Source: an uncultured Paracoccaceae bacterium (GTDB lineage: Bacteria; Pseudomonadota; Alphaproteobacteria; Rhodobacterales; Rhodobacteraceae). From it: a DNA stretch of 64,000 bases. Of this stretch, positions 48,315 to 58,533 are shown one piece after another. The stretch lies in contig CANLSM010000006.1 in assembly GCA_947493745.1 (NCBI GenBank), positions 171,156 through 235,155 of the forward strand, read 5' to 3'. The translations under genes were made by a program, and so were the position numbers. The stretch's first letter is position 1; each line of letters opens with the position of its first letter. Below the pieces are notes generated by a model. It ran no database searches. It had not been told where the DNA came from and saw nothing but the letters and a program-made list of their open reading frames with translations.

Positions 48315-50028
48315 GTTTCTCTTTTTCCGCGCCGGGATGGGTCACAGCGCCCCTGTGGGTGGAGCCGACAAGCTGGGCATATTTCCAAAGCGCACCGGAG
48401 GCATAGATCGTCTCGCGTGGCCCTTTCCAGTTGGCCTTGCGGGCCTCGAAATCCGCATCCGTCAGATCGACCGAGATCACGCCCGAGATTGCATCGATGG
48501 TGATCATGTCGCCATCCTCGATCAGGGCGATGGGGCCGCAATGGGCTGCTTCCGGACCGACATGCCCGACACAAAAGCCCCGTGTCGCGCCCGAGAAGCG
48601 CCCGTCGGTGATCAGCGCCACCTTCTTGCCCATCCCCTGACCCGAAAGGGCGGCAGTGGTCGCCAGCATCTCGCGCATGCCCGGACCACCCGATGGACCC
48701 TCATTGCGGATCACCAGAACCTCGCCTTCCTTGTAGCTGCGCGCCTGCACCGCCTCGAAAGCATCCTCCTCGCATTCAAACACCCGTGCGGGACCGGTGA
48801 AGCGCTGCTGCTCTTCGGTCATGCCGGCAACCTTAACGATTGCTCCATCAGGGGCGAGGTTGCCCTTCAGGCCCACCACGCCACCGGTCTTGGAGATCGG
48901 CTTTTCGACCGGGTAGATCACCTTGCCGTCGGCTTCGCGATCCACGAGGTCCAGTTCCTCGCCAATGGTCCGGCCCGTGACGGTCATGCAATCCTCGTGA
49001 ACCAGACCGGCCTTGCGCAATTCGCGCATGACGACCGGAACGCCGCCTGCCTCATACAGATCCTTGGCGACATAGGCCCCGCCGGGCTTGAGATCGACAA
49101 AATAGGGCGTATCGCGGAAAATCTCGCAGACATCATCAAGAAAGAAATCGATCCCCGCTTCATGGGCCATTGCGGGCAGGTGCAGACCGGCATTGGTAGA
49201 GCCACCGGTGCAGGCCACCACACGCGCCGCGTTTTCCAGCGCCTTGCGGGTGACGATATCGCGCGGGCGGATGTTTCGAGCGATCAGGTTCATCGCCGCC
49301 CGGCCTGAGGCCTCGGAATACTGATCGCGGCTCTCGTAAGGGGCTGGCGCACCGGCGGAGTTCGGCAACGCGAGCCCGATGGCCTCCGACACGCAGGCCA
49401 TCGTGTTGGCCGTGAACTGTCCGCCGCAGGCGCCTGCGGACGGGCAGGCGACGGCCTCCAGTTTCTCCAGCTCGCAGGTGGACATTTCGCCCGCCTGATG
49501 ACGACCCACCGCCTCGAACACGTCCTGAACCGTCACGTCGCGTCCCTCATGGCGTCCCGGCAGGATCGAGCCTCCATAGATGAAGACCGACGGTACATTG
49601 AGGCGCAGCATCGCCATCATCATCCCCGGCAGCGACTTGTCACACCCCGCAAGACCCACCAGCGCGTCATAGCAATGCCCGCGCATGGTCAGCTCCACTG
49701 TGTCGGCAATCGCCTCGCGACTGACCAGCGAGGAGCGCATGCCTTCATGCCCCATCGCGATCCCGTCGGTGACAGTGATCGTGGTGAACTCGCGTGGCGT
49801 TCCCATCGCGGTCTTGACGCCCAGCTTGACCGACTGTGCCTGACGGTTGAGCGCGATGTTGCAGGGTGCCGCCTCGTTCCAGCAGGTCGCCACGCCGACG
49901 AGCGGCTGATGGATCTCCGTCTCGCTCAATCCCATCGCATAAAGATACGACCGATGCGGAGCGCGCGCTGGGCCTTCGGTCACATGACGGCTGGGAAGTT
50001 TGGCTTTGTCAAAACGAGTGGCGTCCAT
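48295..50028 (-). CDS. ilvD: Dihydroxy-acid dehydratase
   Basis: This enzyme of 577 residues dehydrates dihydroxy-acids in isoleucine, valine and pantothenate synthesis. The iron-sulfur and active-site cysteines lie in [26 protein letters not shown] and [12 protein letters not shown]. The C-terminal half has the conserved [22 protein letters not shown]. The length is slightly above E. coli-type and fits the alphaproteobacterial [2Fe-2S] or [4Fe-4S] class, which cannot be separated by eye. Its 3' end overlaps the lipoprotein gene. Confidence 0.95.
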   Translation of the reverse strand: MDATRFDKAKLPSRHVTEGPARAPHRSYLYAMGLSETEIHQPLVGVATCWNEAAPCNIALNRQAQSVKLGVKTAMGTPREFTTITVTDGIAMGHEGMRSSLVSREAIADTVELTMRGHCYDALVGLAGCDKSLPGMMMAMLRLNVPSVFIYGGSILPGRHEGRDVTVQDVFEAVGRHQAGEMSTCELEKLEAVACPSAGACGGQFTANTMACVSEAIGLALPNSAGAPAPYESRDQYSEASGRAAMNLIARNIRPRDIVTRKALENAARVVACTGGSTNAGLHLPAMAHEAGIDFFLDDVCEIFRDTPYFVDLKPGGAYVAKDLYEAGGVPVVMRELRKAGLVHEDCMTVTGRTIGEELDLVDREADGKVIYPVEKPISKTGGVVGLKGNLAPDGAIVKVAGMTEEQQRFTGPARVFECEEDAFEAVQARSYKEGEVLVIRNEGPSGGPGMREMLATTAALSGQGMGKKVALITDGRFSGATRGFCVGHVGPEAAHCGPIALIEDGDMITIDAISGVISVDLTDADFEARKANWKGPRETIYASGALWKYAQLVGSTHRGAVTHPGAEKEKHVYADL

Positions 50029-50097
50029 GGCGGTCGGGTCTCCCGGAGTGGCTTTGAGGTCTTTGAGGGTCAGCTTTAGGCGGGCCGGGCGGGAATC

Positions 50098-51078
50098 TCA
50101 AGCGCCCGCAGGCTGCCCGTCCATGATCTCCAGCAACTCGGCCGTGATGCCGGGCTCGGACAGGGCATGCCCTGCATGGGTGACGATCCGCAGATCGCTG
50201 CCGGGCCAGAGCCTGTGCAGCTTCACAGCTGTCGCGGGCGGGCAGATCATGTCGTAGCGACCCTGCACGATATAGCCCGGGATGTGTTCGATCTTCGGCA
50301 TGTCGCGGTAGATCTGACCGTCTTCCTCCAGAAAACCCGCATTGATGAAGTAATGGTTTTCCAACCGCGCAAAGGCACGCGCATAGCCGCCCGATGGTGC
50401 CCCGCGATGGCCCGAGCTTTCCAGCACCGCCAGCGCACTTTCCCATCCGGCCCAGGCGCGGGCGAAACGGGTCTGCTCGGCCTCATCATCGCTGAATAGA
50501 CGTTTGTGATAGGCGGTGATCAGGTCATCGCGCTCGGCCTTCGGGATCATGTTGGCGAAGGCCGTCCATTGCTCTGGCCAGAAGGCCCCGGCACCACCTC
50601 CGTAAAACCATTTCAGTTCCCGCTCGGTCATCGTGAAGACGCCGCGCAGCACCAGTGCACTCACGCGGTCGGGATGGGTCTGCGCATAGATAAGGGCGAG
50701 CGTCGCGCCCCAGGAGCCACCGAAGACTATCCATTTCTCGATGCCCATGGCCTCGCGAATGCGTTCGATATCGGCCACAAGGTCCCAGGTCGTGTTGTTT
50801 TCCACACTGGCCTGTGGCGTCGAGCGTCCGCAGCCGCGCTGATCAAACAGGACCGTGCGATAGCGCCGCGGATTGAAGAACCGGCGCATCCCCGGCGAGC
50901 AACCGCCGCCAGGCCCGCCATGCAGCACGACCACCGGCGTCCCGTCTCGCGTGCCGCATTCCTCGACATAGAGCCGGTGGCCTCCGGGCACTTCCATGAC
51001 CTGCTGGCGATAGGGCTCGCGTGGTGGGTAGAGCGTCCGCTTGGCCCCCGCGCCATCATGTCTCGGGTTTTCCGGCAT
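50098..51078 (-). CDS. pip: Proline iminopeptidase
   Basis: This cytoplasmic alpha/beta hydrolase of 326 residues (peptidase S33) releases N-terminal proline. The nucleophile lies in FGGSWGATLAL near residue 113, the oxyanion HGGPGGG is near 52, and FDQRGCGRS is conserved. The catalytic His is in THAGHALSEPG close to the end. It is divergent from ubiG. Confidence 0.93.
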   Translation of the reverse strand: MPENPRHDGAGAKRTLYPPREPYRQQVMEVPGGHRLYVEECGTRDGTPVVVLHGGPGGGCSPGMRRFFNPRRYRTVLFDQRGCGRSTPQASVENNTTWDLVADIERIREAMGIEKWIVFGGSWGATLALIYAQTHPDRVSALVLRGVFTMTERELKWFYGGGAGAFWPEQWTAFANMIPKAERDDLITAYHKRLFSDDEAEQTRFARAWAGWESALAVLESSGHRGAPSGGYARAFARLENHYFINAGFLEEDGQIYRDMPKIEHIPGYIVQGRYDMICPPATAVKLHRLWPGSDLRIVTHAGHALSEPGITAELLEIMDGQPAGA

Positions 51079-51129
51079 TTAAGCCCTATATCCTAAAAAA
51101 CGACACAGGAACAATTGCAGGTTGGCCCG

Positions 51130-51876
51130 ATGAGCGCAACACATCCAAACACGGTTGATGACGCGGAGATCGCAAAATTTGAAGCCATGGCCGCCGAATG
51201 GTGGGATCCGAACGGCAAGTTCAAACCGCTGCATATGCTCAATCCCTGCAGGCTGGACTATATCACCGACCAGATCGCGGCAGAGTTCGACCGTGACCTG
51301 ACGGCCGAGAAGCCATTTGACGGGTTGCGCATCTTCGACATCGGGTGCGGTGGCGGGCTTTTGTCCGAACCGATGGCCCGTCTTGGCGCAACAGTCGTCG
51401 GTGCCGATGCCGCAGAGCGCAATATCCCGGTGGCGAGGCTTCATGCCGAGCAATCCGGGCTGGAGATCGATTACCGCCACACGACAGCCGAGGCCGTTGC
51501 CGAGACGGGCGAGGTCTTTGACGTCGTGCTCAACATGGAAGTGGTCGAGCATGTGGCCGACCCGCTTGCCTATCTCACCGCCTGCCAGCAGTTGCTCAAA
51601 CCCGGTGGGCTGATGATCTGCTCGACGCTCAACCGCAATCCTAAGAGCTATCTCATGGCGATTATCGGGGCGGAGCATGTGATGCGCTGGCTGCCCAAGG
51701 GAACCCATGAGTGGCAGAAGTTCATCACGCCCGATGAGCTTTTCGATCTGATCGGGCAGGCGGGTCTGACGCCCGTTGATCGCAAGGGGTTTGTCTTCAA
51801 CCCGCTGACCTGGACCTGGTCGCTCTCGGCGCGGGATCTGAGCGTGAACTATGTGACCGCAAGCACCAAGAGCTAG
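51130..51876 (+). CDS. ubiG: Ubiquinone O-methyltransferase UbiG
   Basis: This 248-residue SAM enzyme performs both O-methylations of ubiquinone synthesis. It has the family opening [23 protein letters not shown], the SAM motif [18 protein letters not shown] near residue 68, and [14 protein letters not shown] 51130 gives the canonical start; a TTG 15 bases upstream is unlikely. It is convergent with the MarR gene, overlapping four bases. Confidence 0.95.
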   Translation: MSATHPNTVDDAEIAKFEAMAAEWWDPNGKFKPLHMLNPCRLDYITDQIAAEFDRDLTAEKPFDGLRIFDIGCGGGLLSEPMARLGATVVGADAAERNIPVARLHAEQSGLEIDYRHTTAEAVAETGEVFDVVLNMEVVEHVADPLAYLTACQQLLKPGGLMICSTLNRNPKSYLMAIIGAEHVMRWLPKGTHEWQKFITPDELFDLIGQAGLTPVDRKGFVFNPLTWTWSLSARDLSVNYVTASTKS

Positions 51877-52322
51877 TCGTCGCTGAGCAGTCCGCGCAGG
51901 CGTTGGAGCGTCGGCATCAGGCTGCGCACCTTTTCGGCGCCGATCTGCTGGACGAGATGCTCGAAAACCGGAGAGATCGCGTCCACCGCATTGGTCCGGG
52001 CCCTCACCCCTGCCGGACTGATCGAGACGAGCTTGCGTCGGGCGTCGTCCCAATCCGGGCGTACATGGATAAATCCCGCATCCTCCAGCCGATGAACCGT
52101 ATTGGTCATGGCCCCTTTCGTGACGTGAAAGAGCCGCGCAAGCTCAGCCGGGGTCCGTTCCATCTGTGTCAGGGCGAGGTGGTTGAGAACCAGAAAATGC
52201 GACAATTCCATGCCCTTGGGCAGAGCCCGGGTGATACGGGCCCGCGCCAGTTGATCAACCGTTGCAATCTCCCAGAAGAATGAAATTGCAAGCGGATCGC
52301 TTGCGGTGTCCCTTTCCATCAT
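51873..52322 (-). CDS. MarR-family transcriptional regulator
   Basis: This 149-residue winged-helix protein has a recognition helix in [25 protein letters not shown] and a wing in [18 protein letters not shown]. Two ATG codons stand in tandem at 52322 and 52319, and the outer was taken. The target genes and ligand are unknown; it is tandem with grxC and could be in the same transcription unit (60-base gap). Confidence 0.87.
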   Translation of the reverse strand: MMERDTASDPLAISFFWEIATVDQLARARITRALPKGMELSHFLVLNHLALTQMERTPAELARLFHVTKGAMTNTVHRLEDAGFIHVRPDWDDARRKLVSISPAGVRARTNAVDAISPVFEHLVQQIGAEKVRSLMPTLQRLRGLLSDD

Positions 52323-52382
52323 GCCTCGCCTCTGTCCGGAGACCAGTTGCCCGTGCGGGCGTGGCGAGGTCAAGGGGCGGGA

Positions 52383-52640
52383 TCAGTTTGCCAGAAGCGC
52401 ATCCAGCTTGCCGGCACGTTCCAGCGCATTCATGTCGTCAAACCCGCCGATATGCTGGTCGCCGATGAAAATCTGCGGCACGGTGCGCCCGCCATTGGCG
52501 CGTTGGGTCATTTCGGCGCGGCGCGACGGGTCGGACATCACGTCGATCTCGGAATAGGTCACACCTTTCGCGCTCAGAAGTCTTTTCGCCGCCGCGCAAT
52601 AGCCGCAGATGGGCGTGGTGTAGAGTTCAACCGATTTCAT
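52383..52640 (-). CDS. grxC: Glutaredoxin 3
   Basis: This dithiol glutaredoxin has 85 residues. The active site is CGYC in TTPICGYCAAAK, and the glutathione-binding TVPQIFIGDQHIGGFDD loop is complete. It reduces disulfides using glutathione. It follows comF with a 46-base gap. Confidence 0.95.
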   Translation of the reverse strand: MKSVELYTTPICGYCAAAKRLLSAKGVTYSEIDVMSDPSRRAEMTQRANGGRTVPQIFIGDQHIGGFDDMNALERAGKLDALLAN

Positions 52641-52686
52641 GACCCGATACTCCGTTTCAGGATGGCAGCAACGGCTTCTATATAGG

Positions 52687-53412
52687 TCAGACCGTCCCGC
52701 GCGCAACGCGGGCCAATACAAGCACGTTCACAGTTGCGGCACCAGCGGATTGGCAGGCTTTTGCACAGGCGGAAAGCGTGGCGCCTGTTGTCATGACATC
52801 ATCGATCAGAAGGACCGAACGCCCCCTCAGCGCCGCATGATGCCGGGGATGAACCTCGACCGAGCCGCGCTGGTTCTCAAATCTGGTCTGTCGGTCAAGT
52901 CCCTCATGCGGTCTGGTGTGACGGAGCCGATGCAGAAGATCCGGGCAGTAGTCCGCATCTCCACAAACCGCTTTCTGGCGCGCGAGCTCTGCAGACTGGT
53001 TGTATTTGCGGGCAATCAGGCGCCTCCAGTGGATCGGAACGGGTGCCACGATGTCGGCCCCTTCGATCAGGTCATGACCTGCGCGGGCCAGCCAGCTTGC
53101 CAGCGTACGGGACAGATCCAGCCTGTCGCCATGCTTGAGCGACAGAATGACTCGGCGCGCTGTCCCGTCGTAAAGCGCCGCGGCGCGGCCCTGATCCCAG
53201 GCCGGGGGATGGGTGAGACAGGCATCGCAGCTCAGGCCTGCCTCCGGAGTGCCGGGCAGGGGGGTTCCGCAGCGGCCGCAGGATGCACCCGTGATGAAAC
53301 TCGTCTCGACCCAGCATGCGGGGCAGAGCCCATGCGGGGCGTCGGTCAGGGTCATGCATCCCGCGCATTGCGGCGGGTAGATCGCGTCAATCAGACGGTC
53401 CAGTACGGGCAT
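52687..53412 (-). CDS. comF: ComF-family amidophosphoribosyltransferase-like protein
   Basis: This 241-residue protein has an N-terminal zinc-ribbon region with cysteine pairs (PPQCAGC, LCPACW, CGRCGTP, CDAC) and a C-terminal phosphoribosyltransferase fold. The PRPP loop is VLLIDDVMTTGATL. ComF proteins are needed for DNA uptake in competent bacteria, and the exact step is unknown. It is divergent from the methyltransferase gene by 38 bases. Confidence 0.92.
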   Translation of the reverse strand: MPVLDRLIDAIYPPQCAGCMTLTDAPHGLCPACWVETSFITGASCGRCGTPLPGTPEAGLSCDACLTHPPAWDQGRAAALYDGTARRVILSLKHGDRLDLSRTLASWLARAGHDLIEGADIVAPVPIHWRRLIARKYNQSAELARQKAVCGDADYCPDLLHRLRHTRPHEGLDRQTRFENQRGSVEVHPRHHAALRGRSVLLIDDVMTTGATLSACAKACQSAGAATVNVLVLARVARGTV

Positions 53413-53450
53413 CTCTTTCCTATCGTGCGTGTTGCGCCTATGTCAGTGAC

Positions 53451-54293
53451 ATGTCCGCGCCACCTATTCTCTTTGACCGGGACCTTCTTTCCCAGCGCCG
53501 CAACCGGATAGCGGGCAATATTGCCGACTTCCTGCATCGCGAGATTGCGGCGCAGGTCTCAGAGAGACGGCTTGAGGTTAACAGAACGTTTACATCGCCT
53601 GCGATTGTGGGGCCGTTTCCCGAGATCTGGGCCGAGGCCTTTTCGGATCTTCCTGCCATCAGACAGGTTCGCGATGACGAGACGCTGGATCTGCAGCCGG
53701 GCAGCCACGATCTGATCGTCCATGGTTTGGGCCTGCACTGGATCAATGATCCCGTCGGACAGCTTGTCCAATGCCGCCACGCGTTGAGGCCGGATGGTCT
53801 GCTGATCGCAGCGCTGTTCGGGGGGCAGACCTTGTCGGAGCTGCGCACATCCTTTGCTGAGGCCGAGGTCGCCCTGACCGGTGGACTGTCGCCCCGGGTT
53901 GCCCCGATGGGAGATGTCCGGGATCTTGGCGGACTGATCCAGCGGGCGGGTCTGGCACTCCCGGTCTCGGATGGCGTGAAACTCACCGTAACCTACGAGA
54001 CGCCGCTCCACCTGCTGCGGGATCTGCGGGCGATGGGTGAGACCAATGTGCTGACGGCGCGCCACAAGATGCCGCTCCGCCGGGATGTTCTTGCGGCAAT
54101 GAGCGACATCTATACTCGCAACTTCAGTGTTGCGGATGACCGGGTTGCGGCAACCTTTGAAGTGGTTTTTCTCACCGGCTGGAAGCCTTCCGCGGATCAG
54201 CCAAAGCCCCTGCGACCCGGGTCCGCTTCGCATCGCTTGGCCGAGGCACTGGGCACATCCGAGATTTCCACCGGCGAGAAAGCCGGGAAATAG
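53451..54293 (+). CDS. NDUFAF5-like SAM-dependent methyltransferase
   Basis: This 280-residue protein is of the BioC/NDUFAF5-like class found in alphaproteobacteria and mitochondria. The opening LFDRDLLSQRRNRIAG and the segment HDLIVHGLGLHWINDPVGQL are characteristic. The usual glycine-rich SAM motif is weak here (SPAIVGPFPEIWAEAF), as in relatives. NDUFAF5 hydroxylates an arginine of complex I; the bacterial role is unproven. Confidence 0.75.
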   Translation: MSAPPILFDRDLLSQRRNRIAGNIADFLHREIAAQVSERRLEVNRTFTSPAIVGPFPEIWAEAFSDLPAIRQVRDDETLDLQPGSHDLIVHGLGLHWINDPVGQLVQCRHALRPDGLLIAALFGGQTLSELRTSFAEAEVALTGGLSPRVAPMGDVRDLGGLIQRAGLALPVSDGVKLTVTYETPLHLLRDLRAMGETNVLTARHKMPLRRDVLAAMSDIYTRNFSVADDRVAATFEVVFLTGWKPSADQPKPLRPGSASHRLAEALGTSEISTGEKAGK

Positions 54294-54379
54294 CCGCCCT
54301 GCGACCCTTCGTCCTTTGACGCAAAGGTGATTTTACCTAGCTGAATGGAGGTCTGGAATTGCAAAGGCCCGGTGGACCC

Positions 54380-55477
54380 ATGTATGACGCGCAGATGAGC
54401 GAACTGAAAAGTGATACAGATCAAGCCGGTGAGGGGCGTCTTGCCCATGCCGCGTCAGATCATCCCCCTGTCCGGCGTGGCCGCATAGGTGTGATCCTGT
54501 CCAATCTGGGAACACCGGATGCGACCGATTACTGGTCGATGCGGCGCTATCTGTCGGAGTTTCTGTCCGATCGCCGGGTGATCGACTACTCGCCCTGGAT
54601 ATGGCAACCGCTGCTGCAACTGATCATTCTGAGCAAACGCCCGTTCTCCTCGGGGGAGGCCTATCGCGGCATCTGGAACAACGAGGCCGATGAAAGCCCG
54701 CTTCTGACGACCACCCGCAATCAGGCGGAGAAAGTCGCAAGTGCTGTGGCCAAAGTGTTCGGCGACGATGTGATCGTTGATTTCTGCATGCGCTATGGCA
54801 ACCCGTCCACGCAATCGGTGATCAAGAAGCTCAAAGAGCAGGGATGTGAGCGGATCGTGTTCTTCCCGCTCTACCCGCAATACTCAGCACCCACCACGGC
54901 GACGGCGAATGATCAGGCCTTCCGGGCATTGATGAAGATGAACTGGCAGCCATCGGTGCGCACGGTGCCCGCCTACTACCAGCATCCGCTTTATATCGAG
55001 GCCCTGGCCCAATCGGTCGAGAAGGCCTATGCGGCACTGGAGACAAAGCCGGACATTCTCGTGACATCCTATCACGGTGTGCCGCAGCGCTACCTGATGG
55101 AAGGCGACCCCTATCATTGCCAATGCCAGAAAACCACGCGGCTGCTGAAGGAGCGGCTTGGCTGGTCGGATACGGACATCAAGGTGACCTTCCAGTCGAA
55201 GTTCGGCCCGGAGGAGTGGTTGCAGCCCTACACGGTGGAGGAAGTGGCGCGTCTGGCCGAGAGCGGCAAGACGAATATCGCGATCATGGCGCCGGCCTTT
55301 TCAAGTGATTGTGTCGAGACGCTCGAAGAGATCAACGAAGAGATCAAGGAAAGCTTCGAGGAGGCCGGTGGCGAGCACTTCACCTATATTCCGTGTCTGA
55401 ACGATGATGACGCCCATATCGACATGATGATGGACATCATTCGCACCGAGCTTTCCGGATGGATCAGTGCGCGCTGA
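54380..55477 (+). CDS. hemH: Ferrochelatase
   Basis: This enzyme of 365 residues inserts iron into protoporphyrin IX, the last step of haem synthesis. Recognisable parts are ILSNLGTPDATDYWSMRRYLSEFLSD, FPLYPQYSAPT, TSYHGVPQRYL with the active His, and APAFSSDCVETLEEI with the conserved Glu. The N-terminal 37 residues before the core are variable. The start is uncertain: ATG at 54380 is chosen, with TTG 54359 and ATG 54395 as alternatives. Confidence 0.93.
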   Translation: MYDAQMSELKSDTDQAGEGRLAHAASDHPPVRRGRIGVILSNLGTPDATDYWSMRRYLSEFLSDRRVIDYSPWIWQPLLQLIILSKRPFSSGEAYRGIWNNEADESPLLTTTRNQAEKVASAVAKVFGDDVIVDFCMRYGNPSTQSVIKKLKEQGCERIVFFPLYPQYSAPTTATANDQAFRALMKMNWQPSVRTVPAYYQHPLYIEALAQSVEKAYAALETKPDILVTSYHGVPQRYLMEGDPYHCQCQKTTRLLKERLGWSDTDIKVTFQSKFGPEEWLQPYTVEEVARLAESGKTNIAIMAPAFSSDCVETLEEINEEIKESFEEAGGEHFTYIPCLNDDDAHIDMMMDIIRTELSGWISAR

Positions 55478-55637
55478 TCTCGGCCGTCACCGGTTCGGAT
55501 GATTTGCTGTAGGGTTTGACCGGTTCGCCCTGAAAGAGCTTGTCACCCACGCGTATCACAATCTGTCCGTTTTCAAGCGCGCGCACGAACATGCCTTGCA
55601 CGGATATGCGTGAACTCGTCAAAATGGTCTGCAACAT
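55464..55637 (-). CDS. Small hypothetical protein of 57 residues
   Basis: On the minus strand an ATG at 55637, preceded by GGGGG five bases upstream, opens a frame starting MLQTILTSSRISVQGMFVRA and ending TAEISAH. The centre ENGQIVIRVGDKLFQGEPV looks like a beta-hairpin, with regular Gly turns and Val/Ile alternation, unlike a random frame. An AT-rich stretch ahead (55680-55735) could be its promoter. The stop overlaps hemH tail to tail by 14 bases. I do not recognise the family. Confidence 0.55.
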   Translation of the reverse strand: MLQTILTSSRISVQGMFVRALENGQIVIRVGDKLFQGEPVKPYSKSSEPVTAEISAH

Positions 55638-55733
55638 CGCTGCCCCCGATATAGGTTTCCCCCGACTGCAGAACTTTCGCCTGCTTGTGTTTAGAATTCG
55701 TTAATTCTTTGGTCTGTTTAAAATTGTAGCAGG

Positions 55734-56132
55734 TCAGAGCCAGTCGCGCAAAACAGAAATCAGCGGGATATCGGCGGGTGGCATGGGGTAGGATTTCAGA
55801 TCCCGCGCCGCGACCCATTTGAGGGCCTGGTTTTCAACCGGCCGGGGCGTACCTTCCCACTTCCGGCAGGCAAAAAGCGGCATCAGAAGGTGGAAGGTCT
55901 CATAGCTGTGCGAAGCAAAGCAAAGCGGCGCGAGACAGCTTTCCCAGGTGTCTATTGCGAGCTCTTCGCGGAGTTCGCGGATCAGGGCCGCCTCGGGTGT
56001 TTCGTCCGGCTCGACCTTGCCGCCTGGAAACTCCCAGAGCCTTGCCATCGACTTTCCTTCGGGGCGCTGCGCCAGCAGCACACGCCCGTCAGCATCAATC
56101 AGGGCAACCGCCGAGACCAGAACGGTCTTCAT
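55734..56132 (-). CDS. mutT: MutT-type NUDIX hydrolase (8-oxo-dGTP diphosphatase)
   Basis: This 132-residue enzyme carries the full NUDIX box GGKVEPDETPEAALIRELRE-EL near residues 37-58. The rest, including LLAQRPEGKSMARLWEFPGG and NQALKWVAARDL, matches the MutT subgroup that cleans 8-oxo-dGTP from the nucleotide pool. Its ATG overlaps the argJ stop by four bases. Confidence 0.92.
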   Translation of the reverse strand: MKTVLVSAVALIDADGRVLLAQRPEGKSMARLWEFPGGKVEPDETPEAALIRELREELAIDTWESCLAPLCFASHSYETFHLLMPLFACRKWEGTPRPVENQALKWVAARDLKSYPMPPADIPLISVLRDWL

Positions 56133-57382
56133 GAGCGGTAGTCGGCGTTGATCGTCACATATCCATGGGTCAGGTCGCAGGTCCAGACCGAGGCCGCGCC
56201 ATGGCCGATCCCGACATCCACGCGGATGAGCAGATCGGAGTTTTTCATGTAGGCGGCACCGGCTTGCTCGGAATAGCTTTCCGCCACCCAGCCGTTCTCG
56301 GCCACCAGAATGGGTCCGAAATGGATCGAAAGGCGGTCGCGATCCGCAGGCTCGCCCGCCTTGCCCACCGCCATCACGACCCGGCCCCAGTTCGGGTCCT
56401 CACCGGCAATCGCCGTCTTCACGAGGGGTGAGTTGGCAATCGCAAGGCCAATCCGCTTGGCAGATGCGTCGGTCTCGGCACCTGTCACGGCAACCTCGAC
56501 GAACTTTGTGGCTCCCTCACCGTCGCGCACAACGAGATGGGCAAGCTCCAGCATGATGCCATGCAGCGCGTCCGAGAACCGGTCAAAGCGCGGATCTTCC
56601 CGGCTCTCGATCCGGGCCATCGGTGCCTTGCCGGTGGCCGCAAGCATCAGGCTGTCGGACGTCGAGGTGTCACTGTCCACAGTGATCGCATTGAAGGTCG
56701 TCTCATTGTGTGATGCGAGAAGGTCCTGCAGCAGGTCGGGCGCAATTGCAGCATCGGTGAAGATATAGACCAGCATAGTCGCCATGTCCGGGGCAATCAT
56801 GCCAGAGCCCTTGGCGAACCCCGCGATACGCACCGGAACGCCATCCAGCGTGACCTCCAGCCCTGCACCCTTGGGGAACGTATCCGTCGTCATGATTGCG
56901 CGGGCGGCATCCTCGGCGCGTTCCGGCGACAGCCAGGCTATGAGGTCACTCACCCGCGCGGTGATCTTCTCGGCGGGAAGCGGCTCACCGATCACGCCGG
57001 TGGAGGCGGTGAAGACATGGGTGGCAGGAATGTCGAGCGCCTCTGCGACCACATTGACGGTCTTTTGAACCCCCTCAAGACCGTTCCTGCCGGTGAAGGC
57101 ATTGGCATTGCCGGAGTTGACGACAATCCCGAAGCCTTTACCCGAAACGGGGTTCTGCCGGAGGCAGTCCTGACACCACAAAACCGGGGCGGCGCGGGTG
57201 GCGGATCTGGTGAAAACTCCGGCAATCGAGGCGTCTGCGGCGATCTCAGCCAGCATCACGTCCGTTCGACCCTGATACTTGATACCGGCCTCGACGGAGG
57301 CAAAGCGCACCCCGTCAATCACCGGCAGCTTGGGAAACCCGCCGGCAGGCGCCAGCGGGGAGACCGGTAGATCCTTACCCAA
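56129..57382 (-). CDS. argJ: Bifunctional ornithine acetyltransferase / N-acetylglutamate synthase
   Basis: This enzyme of 417 residues runs the cyclic arginine pathway. It self-cleaves before Thr in PDMATMLVYIFTDA to give two chains. Other conserved parts are GNANAFTGRNG, TSTSDSLMLAATG and the ending THGYVTINADYRS. The start appears to be a TTG one base after the parvulin stop (TGAGTTG) with GGAAG upstream; no in-frame ATG occurs before the conserved N-terminus. Confidence 0.93.
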   Translation of the reverse strand: MGKDLPVSPLAPAGGFPKLPVIDGVRFASVEAGIKYQGRTDVMLAEIAADASIAGVFTRSATRAAPVLWCQDCLRQNPVSGKGFGIVVNSGNANAFTGRNGLEGVQKTVNVVAEALDIPATHVFTASTGVIGEPLPAEKITARVSDLIAWLSPERAEDAARAIMTTDTFPKGAGLEVTLDGVPVRIAGFAKGSGMIAPDMATMLVYIFTDAAIAPDLLQDLLASHNETTFNAITVDSDTSTSDSLMLAATGKAPMARIESREDPRFDRFSDALHGIMLELAHLVVRDGEGATKFVEVAVTGAETDASAKRIGLAIANSPLVKTAIAGEDPNWGRVVMAVGKAGEPADRDRLSIHFGPILVAENGWVAESYSEQAGAAYMKNSDLLIRVDVGIGHGAASVWTCDLTHGYVTINADYRS

Positions 57383-57383
57383 C

Positions 57384-58271
57384 TCAGTCTTCCAGAAGCT
57401 CGAACTGGCTTATGGCCGTGACCGGAATGCCAAGGTCGGGCTGGTCGATATCAGCAGCGGCGCGCATGGTTTCGATCTCGGCCTCGAAGGCCTTCTGATT
57501 GATCTCGGCCGACAGTTGATCGCGGGTCTCGTCCAATGTCGGAAGCGGGACATCGCGTATGTCGTTGAGTTTCACCACATGCCAACCGAACTGCGTCTGA
57601 ACCGGCGCGGAGACCTCTCCCTTTTCCAGCGTCAGGACTGTCGCTTCGAACTCGGGCACCATGGCACCCCGGCCGAACCAGCCAAGCTCGCCGCCCTGCG
57701 GACCGGAGGGGCCGGTCGATTTCTCTCTGGCGAGTTCCGCGAAATCCGTGCCGACCTCAAGTGCTGTCACAAGATCGTTTGCCTCTTCTTCTGTCTCGAC
57801 CAGAATGTGGGAGGCGTGAAACTCCTGATCGGGTTCCAGACTGCCGTACTGCTCGGCATAGGCAGCCTCGATCTCGGCTTCATCGACTGGGCGCTCCATG
57901 AACTTCGTCAAGGCCTCGTTTGCGAGAATGCCGCGGGTCTCGTTCTCGATAAACAGCTTTCCGCCCTTTGACAGACCATCGTCCGCCTCCTGACGTTCGG
58001 CCAAAAGCTGCTGGTCAACAAGCTGGCTGAGAATGCCGTCATAGAGAACTTCATCGGGCACCTGCTGATACTGCTGTGGCAGACGCGCGCGCATGGTGAT
58101 CAGGTGACCCAACGTGATCTCGGTTCCGTTGACCGTCGCCAGCACCGTGTCTTCATCATATTCAACGGCGGGCGCAGCCGGGGTTTCGGCTGCTGTTTCC
58201 TGGGCAAAAGTCGGGGCAGATGTCAGGAACGCGAGGCCTGCCATTGCTGTGACGATTGTGAAGCGCGACAT
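57384..58271 (-). CDS. Parvulin-type peptidyl-prolyl isomerase, exported
   Basis: This 295-residue periplasmic foldase has a Sec signal peptide (1-23, ending TFAQE). A SurA/PrsA-like N-terminal helical region follows, and the parvulin domain lies at about 150-245, with [16 protein letters not shown] and [20 protein letters not shown]. It likely assists folding of exported proteins, which suits its place divergent from secA. The ATG at 58271 is set by the signal peptide. Confidence 0.92.
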   Translation of the reverse strand: MSRFTIVTAMAGLAFLTSAPTFAQETAAETPAAPAVEYDEDTVLATVNGTEITLGHLITMRARLPQQYQQVPDEVLYDGILSQLVDQQLLAERQEADDGLSKGGKLFIENETRGILANEALTKFMERPVDEAEIEAAYAEQYGSLEPDQEFHASHILVETEEEANDLVTALEVGTDFAELAREKSTGPSGPQGGELGWFGRGAMVPEFEATVLTLEKGEVSAPVQTQFGWHVVKLNDIRDVPLPTLDETRDQLSAEINQKAFEAEIETMRAAADIDQPDLGIPVTAISQFELLED

Positions 58272-58533
58272 GTATTCTCTCCGGTTAGGTGCGAACACGC
58301 ATGAATGCGGTTGCAAATTCAGGCGTGACACCTCTCGGGGAGGTGCCGTTGACTCGGTTGCGTGTGCCGCTTACATCCAACTCCAATCGGGCGAGACCCG
58401 GCACTTCAAAGCTCCCCTCCACTTAGAACGTTGCGGACGGGTGAACAAGGCCAACCCACCGGCTATGCCGGGGATTTCTACGCGCGGCGGGCACCGGCCC
58501 GGACCGTTGCAAAAAACAGAGAGAGAACACGCA

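Noticed and set aside
58272..58533. SecM-like arrest peptide ahead of secA
   Set aside because: The plus-strand frames in the leader lack a signal peptide and the known arrest motif.
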